Positions 55,003 through 64,000 of a stretch of DNA of 64,000 nucleotides are shown piece after piece (position 1 is the first letter of the stretch; every line of letters starts with the position of its first letter). Origin of the DNA: Macrolepiota albuminosa. Its lineage: Eukaryota; Basidiomycota; Agaricomycetes; Agaricales; Agaricaceae. Below the pieces are notes generated by a model. It was given only the letters and a program-made list of their open reading frames with translations. It was not told the origin of the DNA and ran no database searches. The position numbers and the translations under genes are program-made. The stretch spans positions 62,001-126,000 of the forward strand of contig JAMWFC010000021.1 in assembly GCA_027475525.1 (NCBI GenBank). The letters are read 5' to 3'.

Positions 55003-57609
55003 ATGGAGACCAATCAATCTGCTGAACCAACACGCAATAGTGAGACCATTGACCAGTCGTTGGCGTATCCTCAATCTGCGGTGACTGACCCGGGTCATCC
55101 CAGGTCAGAATATACAGAGGCCAAGCCTTCCCGGCAGCCTCAGGGGATGCCAGGAGGGACGCAATGGAGTGAAGTGTGGCCGACAGCTGCGCCAAGCGGT
55201 GCAGCGAGACCAGGGGCAATTGTGGAAGACCTGGAACAGCAGTTCGGCAGGGATCATGAATCTTCCATGCAGACTGGGAGGTCAGGGCGACAATTCCAGA
55301 GCAGGAGTAGTGCTCAGGGACCTATTGAAGGTCGCAGACCTTTGTCGTACTTCCTGGGGAAGATGCCGAGGCAAGAGGCAGGCAGTTGGAGAGTTCCAAC
55401 TGAATCCACTCCACTGACGCAACGTCAGCAGGGAGTCGGAGTGCCGCAGGAAACGACAATTCCTGAGCAAAGAACGCCAGCAGTACATTGGGAAGACAAA
55501 ACATCCGATGACGAGGAGAGCGGACGGAGTGAGTCCACCCTTCAGGTTCAGTGTGCTATGCTATGGAAGAGATACCCTAGCATTACAAAGGATACCACGT
55601 GTGCTTGACTAGGACTGTATGTACTGAAGCACATACGGTTGATACAGGCTAGAGGTGAAAATGTACCTCAATTGAATACTGTTGAATACATTACATTGTA
55701 CGTTCAGATTCTTGAGCTGGAAGCCCAAGCATATATGTATCGCAAGGCTAATCAAGGATCAGCTGCCTCAACTCCAGAGGGGGCAAACTTGATTCCAAAT
55801 ATACCCCCGGTGGCAAAGCCAGAGTTGTCTCCCCATCTGGAAGAGGCAATGAGCAATATATACGTGCCCCAGCAAGCAGGAGAGTCTGACAAGCAGTTCG
55901 CTGCCAGGTTCGCGGCAGCACAAAGACAGAATGTATTCAGAGGTCAGCTAAGGAGACCTCTGTCAACAACTGAATCGGTGTCTACCATACCTGTGGCAGA
56001 TAGCAATCTACCCGAAGTGGGGAAGCCAAGGCACCCTCACACAAAACAGGAATCAGTGGAGAATGTTCCACTGACAAATCAAGTGCCATTGGCTGATAAG
56101 TTTGCAGAGAGAGTAGCTTATCAGCGCATGCAAAACCAAGACCTGAAGCGCCAGGGACACTCCTGGATAGACGACCAGGGAATTGTATTCGATGGGATAA
56201 CGCCCATCGACGAGATGAGAAGGCAATATGTTCAACGGACACGACAGCCTGACACCAGGAGAGGGGACCCGCCCATGGCGGATCTGAGCCGAGGCCCTAG
56301 AAAGCAGGTGATAGAAGAGCTAGGGGGACAGGAGAGCCCACTGCATTGGAGGGTGCAGAGAAAGTGCACTATACAGGTCACCGACCTGTACATGCATTCT
56401 CTGTGGTACCTCCAGCGGAAGGTAGAAATAAAACGCCTGGAATAACTGAGGCGACAAAGGTGTATACTGAGAATATGCACCAGCGCCTCAGTAGTATAAT
56501 CGACGATGCGGTAGGCGTAGCATTGCACCTGCCCAAAGGTATCAAACTGCGTAAGGCGGAGTCAAAACACATCCAACCATACAGAGGGGAGTCCAAGTTT
56601 AGCGACTTGGAAAATTGGACGATGGATGTGTGCAACCATCTGGCAGCATGCCAGTATGGGGGGGATCGTCTGGATCGAGAACGTGTGTTTGTTCTTCCGG
56701 AGTTCCTGGACAGACCAGCCAAAGCCTGGTTCCGTCATCATGTCTTGCACTACAATCGTGCACGACAGCAATGGACGTTCAAGGATGTAATCCTTGAATT
56801 GTATAACCAGTTCATAAGTGCATCCACCATGCAGGATGCTCGGGAGGCGTTCATTGCAACCTCCTACACCGAACGATTAGGTGTTCAAGGTTTCTATGAC
56901 ACCTTGATAGACCACGCGCAGAATATGTCCATTTACCCAGACAACTGGGTAATGATTGATACCTTCCTGCGTGGGATACCTGACGCAATGAGAGAGTCTC
57001 TCATTTGTGATGACGGACTATCGCCCAAAGTAAATACCGTCGAGGAATTCGTAGCGCATGCATTGCACTACAAGCAAGCCCACAAAATAGCGTGACACTT
57101 TGGGCTACATAGCTCAAAGGCTCGATTGGTGAACAAGGCCGAGCCTCAGAAGGTAGGCACCTTCTGGGCTCGTCAAAAGGAGATGGCGGGCAATACGAAC
57201 CCGAGGTTCGTGGTAAGAGCAGCACCTCGGCAAGACCGACGCCTCCAGAGCAACCAGCTGGGGGACCGTAGGGATGCACCGGCACAGGATGCTCAGAGAG
57301 GTCCACGCCGAGAGGGTGTTCGGCCGCATCAGGCTGCTGGTGAGGCTAAATTGCCAACACCGACTGGGCCACCAAAGTTTGAAGCAGCTCGCCCTTTCGT
57401 GGCGAGTAAGTGCTTCAAATGTCGTCAGCCTGGGCATTTTGCGAATGCATGCCCAGTGGGTGGTGGAAAGCCTATGGGTAAGCCACGTGCCTATGTACGG
57501 GCGGCACACACTGCTATCCCGGATGCTGAAGAGATAGACTCTGGGAATGAACCTGATGTGGAAGACGATGAGGTGGAGAACCTCATACCTGATGCACCAG
57601 AGGATGAAA
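55003..57609 (+). pseudogene. Element D gag
   Basis: Opens METNQSAEPTRNSETIDQSL at 55003. TGA 55606-55608 falls where B gag has Arg (TTQARLERY in B, TTCA-stop-LGLY in D). The capsid-like part continues with LADKFAERVAYQRMQNQDLK. A frameshift near 56.34 kb moves it to the frame reading FSDLENWTMDVCNHLAACQY and LGVQGFYDTLIDHAQNM. TGA 57093-57095 follows HKIA. The basic nucleocapsid region ends with the knuckle CFKCRQPGHFANAC and an acidic stretch before the protease. Confidence 0.88.
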
Positions 57610-57686
57610 GATAGACTCTGGGAATGAACCTGATGTGGAAGACGATGAGGTGGAGAACCTCATACCTGATGCACCAGAGGATGAAA
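57533..57686. repeat. 77-bp exact tandem duplication (18)
   Basis: Copies are 57533-57609 and 57610-57686, at the gag-protease junction of D (DSGNEPDVEDDEVENLIPDA). One copy removed, gag and protease share a frame. Confidence 0.95.
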
Positions 57687-58354
57687 ACGCCTCTGTGGTA
57701 GAGGAGTTGTCGGATGATGAATATGTGGAGGTTGACGTATACGACAACGATTATTACGCCCAGGAGTCAGACTCAGAGTTCATGGGAGCTCTGACGTACT
57801 ACCCGGCCAGCGCATTAGACCAACCCGTTGGAGCAGCCAATGTTAAGGTATATAAGGTACACCTTTGCAAGGCTCCAGAAAAGCTGGTGAGACCGGTGTT
57901 GAAGCATGAGGACAAGGAGTGCCTGGCGTCGTACGTTGAGGTGAATGGCCACAAGGCGTGGACATTGTGGGATTCAGGTAGTACGACTACTGGGGTGACA
58001 CCCCAGTTTTGCCAAGTGCACGATATTTCTGTTAGTGAGTTGAAGGAGCCACTACTCCTTCAATTGGGTACTGTGGGCAGCCAAGCTGCGGTACAGTTTG
58101 GTACGCAGGCGAGTATCACCTGTGCGAAATCAAGGACGAGGGAGTACCTTGATGTGGCAAACTTTGATCGTTACAACATGATTATAGGCACGCCGTATAT
58201 GAGGAAGCACAACGTTCTGCTGAACTTCAAGAAGAATGAGATAGTGGTGGATGGCACCACCATTCCTGCAGTGCAAGTGACCATAGATAATGGCGATGGA
58301 CGTCTCCATCGACACCGCGCCACGGAGAAGAAGGTGCTAGTCAGGCGACACTGA
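57635..58354 (+). CDS. Element D protease region
   Basis: Retropepsin-like domain with catalytic LWDSGSTTTG (near 57.97 kb) and a flap/floor region ending DVANFDRYNMIIGTPYM. It begins inside the acidic junction after gag and ends at TGA 58352-58354. The stop has CTA as the next codon. Element B has TGA at the same alignment position. In one or both it could be a leaky stop, or CGA decay. Confidence 0.85.
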   Translation: MEDDEVENLIPDAPEDENASVVEELSDDEYVEVDVYDNDYYAQESDSEFMGALTYYPASALDQPVGAANVKVYKVHLCKAPEKLVRPVLKHEDKECLASYVEVNGHKAWTLWDSGSTTTGVTPQFCQVHDISVSELKEPLLLQLGTVGSQAAVQFGTQASITCAKSRTREYLDVANFDRYNMIIGTPYMRKHNVLLNFKKNEIVVDGTTIPAVQVTIDNGDGRLHRHRATEKKVLVRRH

Positions 58355-58414
58355 CTAGACGGAGGCAAGAAAGCGCCTACGGTTGAGGATGGAGAGGATG
58401 AAGAGCAAGCTCGT

Positions 58415-61400
58415 GTGAGCTTGCCCATGGATAGTCCGGCGGTGTTGATGCTGGAAAGCGAAGCTGTAGAGTACGAACGTACTCTGAAGAGGGGGGAGAG
58501 CCCCGAGATGAAGGAGATGAAGTGTGAAAAGCAGAGTAAGTCTGAGGACAAGCGGCCTCAGCATGCGGCAAGCACAGAGTGCCAACCGGTGTTGTCGCAA
58601 GTGAAGGTCGAGGACTTGATAACAGATGACGACGACCAAGGACTGATGGAGGATGAGGCGTCCTCCACACATACAAATCGGTCAATCTGGGATCGACCAG
58701 TACCTCATCCCACATTTGAATGGGCATTTGATCCACGAATGCCTGCTGAGTGGAATGACCTAGTGGCGTCGATGTATGCGTGGAATGGACCACGATGGAC
58801 GTCGAAGGAGGAGTCGTATCGTCAGGCTAGTGACGACGAGATATCGTCGCCGAGTGAGGTGTTCTTCGACGGACTATCTGTGACGTCGCGGAGAAGGAAG
58901 AGGGAAGTACCTGTGCGACTGCACACGCCGGATGACAGCGAGCTGAGGATTACTGCCCTCAGAGAGAAGTATGGCCATCCAGCCGTACAAGCAAAGCTGT
59001 CCGGGCGCCCAGGCAAGGATGTGGACCGGAAGGGCAAAGGTAAAACCAGTGGTTTTACAAAGGAGGACATTCCGGACCTACGATTGCAGTGGCAGCAGGA
59101 ATTTGCGGATATTCTGAACGGAACCAAGGAGGAGTTACCTCCTTGGCGAGAGGTCAACCATGAAATCAACCTTATTGATGAGAATAAGGTGTATAAATAT
59201 CATTTGCCTCGATGTCCAATGGCGCTGCAGCAGCAGCTCCGAGACAAGACCAATCGGTACCTGAGAGCCCACTGGTGGGAGGCTCAACCAGCCTCCCAAG
59301 CTGCTCCGCTATTGTGCATTCCGAAGAAAGATGGTACATTAAGGACGGCGTTGGATGCACGCCAACGCAATGACAACACCGTGAAGGACGTGACGCCACT
59401 TCCGGATCAGGAAGTGATTCGAGAAGATGTGGCGAGAGCAAAGTTCAGGTCGAAAATTGACCTGACGGATGCGTATGAGCAAGTGAGAATTCGCTTGTCT
59501 GATATCCCAAAGACAGTGTTCTCGTCAATCACGGGAACATATGTGAGCAACATTATGCAGATAGGAGATTGCAATGCTCCTGCAACATTTCAGAGGTTGA
59601 TGACCTCCATCTTCCGGGATGTTATCAGGAGGTTCGTCCATATCTATTTGGACAACATATTCATATACTCCGATTCAATCGAAGAACACGAAGAGCATCT
59701 TCGTGTCGTTTTCGAGCGACTGAGGTCTAACTTGCTATACCTCAAGTGGAAGAAATGCGAACTATATGCCGAGACAGTGGATTGCCTCGGACACAAGATT
59801 GATAGTCAGGGTATTCACCCTGACCAGGACAAAATCGATCGCATACGCGAATGGCGTGTGCCTCGTAACTATAATGATGTGCACAGGGTATTCACCCTGA
59901 CCAGGACAAAATCGATCGCATACGCGAATGGCGTGTGCCTCGTAACTATAATGATGTGCAAAGATTTGTGGGACTAGTGAACTATATCGGCAATTGTCTG
60001 CCTGATATAACAGCATATACTGGACCGTTGATGTCTATTACTCAGAATGGTGCTCCATTTATATGGAGACCTATACATCAACGATGTTTTGAGATGATCA
60101 AGAGGATCTGCTCAAAGACACCAGTCATTCGTCCCATAGATCCCCGACGTGATGAGCCGATTTGGCTCATCTGTGATGCCTCAAAGACCGGAGTAGGTGC
60201 AATGTACGGCCAGGGAAGCTCATGGCAAAATTGTCGGCCTGCAGGGTTCATGTCGAGGAAGTTCACCTCGGCCCAACAGAATTATGCGGTCCATGAGCTT
60301 GAAACGCTGGCGATACTTGAGGCGCTACTTAAGTGGGAAGATAAATTGATGGGATATAAGATCCACATCATTACCGACCATAAAGCACTTGAGTTCTTCA
60401 AGACTCAAGCAACGTTGTCCCCCCGGCAACGCCGGTGGATTGACTATATGTCTCGCTACAACTTTGACATCACATATGTCAAAGGCGAACTGAACAAGGT
60501 GGCGGACTGTCTCTCGAGGTACTTCGAGAGCGATAGAGCAGGCGAACACCATGATACGCATGAGTATGTCGATGCGGACATTCGTATTGATCCTCATGGC
60601 GATGATCTTCCGTATCATCGCTACAGAGAGGTGAAGGAGCATGTGGTCGAGCTTCGGGCTATGCAAGCTACTGAACTGCGACGCAGTCGACGACTGCAAG
60701 AGCGGCAAGAGGGCCGCGACATAGAGGCTGAGCAACTGGAGCAGGCCCAGCAAAAGGAGGCGACAAGGCCACACCGAAGTGAGACTGAAAGCAGTCGTGG
60801 ACCGGATAGCCACAACATGACGCTCGCTGACGCGTTAGCGCCTACAGGAGAGTATCGTAACCCTCCTGTCCCTCAAACCGATGAGTACCTCCAGAAGGTG
60901 ATGAGGGGCTATAGACGCGATGCGTTCTACACGGAAATCCGGCAGAACGCAGACGCCCATCCACGCTTCAGCGTGGATGAGAACGGACTAGTCCGGATAA
61001 CGAATGTTCGAGGACACGACGTGGTGTGCTTACCACGCGACCGAGCACTGCTCACTAAGGTTGTCACTCAAGCTCATGAGGTTGTTGGTCACTTTGGAAC
61101 CAACAAAACACTAGAATACCTGAGGCAGTGGTACTGGTGGCCTCAGATGCAGAAAGAAGTGATGCAGTTCTGCCAGACCTGCGAGGCCTGCCAGCGGTCG
61201 AAGACCAGCAATAGGAAGCCAGCAGGGAAGTTGCATTCCCTGCCCATCCCGACGAAGCCGTGGGACTCCATTGGAATGGACTTTGTTGGTCCATTCCCCG
61301 AGTCCAAAGGATATAACTACCTTTGGGTGGTCATTTGCCGAATGATGAGTATGGTACATTTGATACCAGTGCACACAACCATTACGGCGTCCGCGTTATC

Positions 61401-62367
61401 CTGGATCTACCTGAAGGAGATTGTAAGGCTACATGGCCTTCCAAGTTCGATCATGAGCGATCGAGACACCAAGTTTACATCTCACTGGTGGCGAGAACTT
61501 CACAAGCTCCTGGGAGCTAAACTACTCATGTCTACTTCGTTTCATCCGCAGACGGATGGACAGACAGAGCGAGCGAATAGAAGTATTGCCCAGATCTTTT
61601 GTACGGTGGTCCGACCGGACCAACGCGACTGGGTGGATAGAATACCGCTAACTGAGTTCGCGATCAACGCGAGCGTGTCTGAGACCACGAAATATGCACC
61701 GTTCGAGCTCAATGGAGGGTACATGCCCTCCATGCTGCGCGAACTAAAGGCAGACGGAGCCGTTCACAAAGGGGTAAAGGACTTTGCACAGCAAGCATTG
61801 GCGAATCTAGCCAATGCACACGATGCGATCATTGCCGCGCGTGTTGTACAGGCACGACATGCAAATGATAGGCGAAGTGAGGAACCAGAACTAACGCCCG
61901 GGACGTTAGTGTACCTGTCGACGGAGAACTTGAATCTTCCGAAAGGAAGAGCGAGAAAGCTGTGTCCAAAGTTCATTGGACCATACAGAGTCTTGGTCGC
62001 GGAACCAAGCACGTCGAACTATGTCCTGGAGCTGCCTGCAGCTCTGCAAGCACGTCGGATTGTGCCTAAGTTCCACGTATCGTTACTTAGGCGGTATAAC
62101 GCAAACGATGATGCTATGTTCCCTAATCGGGTGACTCCCGAGCCATATGATTTCGGTGCCAGTGACGAACAAGAATGGTTCGTCGAGGACATCCTGGGCC
62201 ATCGGTGGCAGGAAGGAACGCACCTCGAATTCGAGGTGCGGTGGAGTGCAGGTGATACGACATGGGAGTCGTACCACACATGTGCCAAGTTGGCAGCATT
62301 GGATCGGTACTTAGAACTGCAGGGCGTGAAGCGCCCAAATCAGCTTGCTAAGCGCTCACGTGCTTAG
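58415..62367 (+). pseudogene. Element D pol: RT-RNase H-integrase-chromodomain
   Basis: RT: LLCIPKKDGTLRTALDARQR, SKIDLTDAYEQVRIRL and the active site, which reads YLDN instead of YLDD (GAC to AAC at 59654). RNase H: CDASKTGVGAMYG, NYAVHELETLAILEALL and ITDHKALEFF. Integrase: zinc-binding VVTQAHEVVGHFG..CQTCEACQRSK, and DDE residues in GMDFVGPFPES, MSDRDTKFTS and QTDGQTERANR. A GPY/F-type segment (KFIGPYRVLVAEPSTSNYVL) and a C-terminal chromodomain (WFVEDILGHRW..FEVRWSAGDTTWES) complete it; stop at 62367. Apart from the 77-bp duplication at 59807 the frame is open, so D is younger or less decayed than B. The YLDN change should abolish RT activity. Confidence 0.93.
59807..59960. repeat. 77-bp exact tandem duplication (19)
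   Basis: Copies are 59807-59883 and 59884-59960, in D RT (GIHPDQDKIDRIREWRVPRN). Removing one fuses the two halves of pol in frame. Confidence 0.95.
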
Positions 62368-62599
62368 ATTGATGGCAGTGATAAGATGAAGGCCGGATCA
62401 GTCGGATCTCGGATCGACCGAGTATCTGATCCTGATCGGATCACAAGTTGTCCAGATAGATAAGATGGAAGTTGATCTATCTGATGAGATAATGCGGATC
62501 ATGATGCGGAGGAGAGGGTCGGATCAGGTTATGTAACCTGATGATGGGGAATTTAATGTGTTTTTTCCCACTGACACGTCGACGTTTTTTTGTAATACC
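62368..62599. other. Spacer between D pol and ORF3
   Basis: Short repeats of GATCGGATC-type sequence (62380-62500). How ORF3 is expressed, by splicing or a subgenomic RNA, is not evident. Confidence 0.4.
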
Positions 62600-64000
62600 A
62601 TGTCGTACCCTTACCAGCGTACGGCCAGTGAGCAGCAGCCTCAGAACCCACAGGGTTCTGGAGGAGGGGGGGATCGCCCCCAGCAAAACGTTCAGCAGCC
62701 TGTAACGACGCCGACTGTGGCGTCGTATCCAGTGGTGTCCCAGTTTGGGCAGAACCCAGCCCAATTTGGACAACCTCCGCAGTTTTACCCGCCGTTCTTC
62801 CAGATGCCGTATTTCCCAGGACCAGCTGGTCCTGGACAGCAGATGGGGGGACAGGTTATGTGGGGAATGCCAATGCCGATGCAGCAGACGCAGACCCAGA
62901 GTGTAGCACCCATGGACGTGGACGATGACGCGGGGCATCAACAGCAAGTAAAGGGCGAGGTGGTGCAACCTCGACGACAGCAAGAAAGGACGCCGCCCCC
63001 GCGAGAGACGTATAGAAGAGACCGGAGGCGATCGCCTCCGAGGAGTACCGGGGCACGAGGAGGCGGGCCTCGGGAAATGGTTGGGCGCAGACGGGATGAG
63101 CCGGCAGCGAGGACGCAAAATCGAGGTCAACCCCAACCTCGAACACCGCCTCGACGGGCCTCTCCGTCACCCCGTCGTGCACCATCTCCACGGCGCTTCT
63201 CGTACGTGGAGAAAGGAAAAGGAAAGGAGATCGGAACGCCGTCGGAGGTGTTGGACCCTCAGGCAGAGGCAGTCTGGAGACGCCTCATATCTGCTGGCCA
63301 GCGAGTATCACCGGAGTCCGCGTTTTTGGCGGATCCGGTGGCTCAGGTGGTGATTACGGGCCTGCTCAATGAGATCGTTATGCTGCAGCAGCGTAACGAC
63401 AATACTATTAAGACATTTACGAACGCTATGAAGAAGCGTCCGTCGTCGTCGTTGGAGCAACCTGAGGCAAAATGCCTCAGAGCGCGAGATGCAGGACCGG
63501 AAGTTGAGGTGCGGGAATCGGGAGAGCTCACTCCGAGCCCGGCCAAGTTACATGACGAGCTCGTGGAGGTTGACAACAGTTTACGAGGACTGTCCTCGTC
63601 AACACATGCACCCTCCCAGCAGTCAGGGGCAAAGCGGCAGGATGAGGTGGTCCTGTCGGAAGTGGAGTTTGGAGCAGATGTTCCGCGAGGAGCAGACAGA
63701 GTTGTGATGCAGTTTGGAGCAGTGGTGCAGTTCGAGGCACCACTGAGGGCATATGCGTCCGCGGTCCCCATAAAGGACACGAGGACGGACGCCGAGGTCG
63801 AAGGGCGACTCTTAACATTGGCTGCGCTCGGTCTGAATGAACCGAGCGATGGGAGTGATTATGGGGAGTCATCAGATGAGACCCCCTCGGAAGGAGAAAT
63901 CCCCGCTAAACGCCGAGTGCGTTTAGACAAGAAACGCAAGAAGGAGGCTTGGAGGAAGCACGAGGCCGCCCGGCAGGCAAAGGTTGATAAAGACCAGGAG
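62600..64000 (+). CDS. Element D ORF3, open to window end
   Basis: A 467-codon frame with no stop runs from ATG 62600 (MSYPYQRTASEQQPQNPQGS) to the window edge. The N-terminus is Pro/Gln/Gly/Phe-rich (FGQPPQFYPPFFQMPYFPGP). An Arg/Ser/Pro-rich stretch follows (REMVGRRRDEPAARTQNRGQ). The helical module VSPESAFLADPVAQVVITGL is shared with B ORF3, then an acidic stretch (GSDYGESSDETPSEGEI) and a Lys/Arg-rich segment (KRRVRLDKKRKKEAWRKH). It lies 232 bp after pol. Unlike B ORF3 it has no stops here. RNA-binding or condensate-forming properties are inferred from composition; the module is not recognised. Confidence 0.85.
   Translation, partial: MSYPYQRTASEQQPQNPQGSGGGGDRPQQNVQQPVTTPTVASYPVVSQFGQNPAQFGQPPQFYPPFFQMPYFPGPAGPGQQMGGQVMWGMPMPMQQTQTQSVAPMDVDDDAGHQQQVKGEVVQPRRQQERTPPPRETYRRDRRRSPPRSTGARGGGPREMVGRRRDEPAARTQNRGQPQPRTPPRRASPSPRRAPSPRRFSYVEKGKGKEIGTPSEVLDPQAEAVWRRLISAGQRVSPESAFLADPVAQVVITGLLNEIVMLQQRNDNTIKTFTNAMKKRPSSSLEQPEAKCLRARDAGPEVEVRESGELTPSPAKLHDELVEVDNSLRGLSSSTHAPSQQSGAKRQDEVVLSEVEFGADVPRGADRVVMQFGAVVQFEAPLRAYASAVPIKDTRTDAEVEGRLLTLAALGLNEPSDGSDYGESSDETPSEGEIPAKRRVRLDKKRKKEAWRKHEAARQAKVDKDQE

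Larger units (their letters stand above)
54509..64000 (+). mobile_element. Ty3/gypsy chromovirus D, right end outside window
   Basis: Same lineage as B, in plus orientation: 5' LTR, gag, protease, RT, RNase H, integrase with chromodomain, then ORF3 still open at the window edge. By analogy with B an ORF4 and the 3' LTR should follow beyond 64000. It carries in-frame stops, a gag frameshift and a changed RT active site, so it is inactive. Confidence 0.9.

Noticed and set aside
1..64000. tRNA or rRNA genes
   Set aside because: Nothing with a convincing tRNA A/B box pair or rRNA core was seen on either strand by eye.

Overview
This window looks like a repeat-rich stretch of a fungal nuclear genome, most likely a mushroom-forming basidiomycete. 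The support is dense short introns (about 45-85 nt, GT..AG), chromodomain Ty3/gypsy retrotransposons, a Tad1-like LINE carrying RNase H, and methylation-style CpG decay. I saw no tRNA, rRNA or CRISPR. About 70% of the window is mobile DNA.

Layout. 1-7.6 kb: three unrecognised multi-exon genes (two on minus, one on plus), two of them with in-frame stops. 7.6-10 kb: AT-rich spacer with two related 43-bp hairpins and a 386-bp CACTA-like MITE. 10.1-12.8 kb: gene with a paired Cys motif. 13.3-21.7 kb: one LINE bounded by a 14-bp target duplication and split by a solo LTR. 22.2-22.8 kb: minisatellite. 23-25.9 kb: gene relic and an unrecognised gene. 26.3-28.1 kb: 3' end of an older copy of retrotransposon B. 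28.06-53.89 kb: a nested stack. LTR-A copy 2 holds Ty3/gypsy element B (28528-53598, minus). B holds solo LTR-A copy 3, solo LTR-E and Ty3/gypsy element C (38968-50869, plus). C holds solo LTR-A copy 4. 54.0 kb: truncated relative of the 10-kb gene. 54.5 kb to the end: Ty3/gypsy element D, a relative of B, running off the window.

Three points matter most. (1) Nineteen exact tandem duplications, every one with a period of exactly 77 bp, are scattered over all feature types. They look like unmerged k=77 contig overlaps, not biology; removing one copy repairs the reading frame wherever I tested it. (2) All the elements carry stops where an Arg codon is expected, mostly TGA for CGA. The two LTRs of C differ by 20 transitions and no transversions, 14 of them at CpG. 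This points to CpG methylation and deamination. (3) The B/D retrotransposon lineage carries two extra genes after pol. ORF3 is Pro/Gln-rich with a conserved helical module. ORF4 is novel and starts one base after the ORF3 stop. Element C instead carries an antisense, intron-containing gene with a paired CxxC motif resembling that of the 10-kb gene. These accessory genes are the best candidates for an undescribed system.
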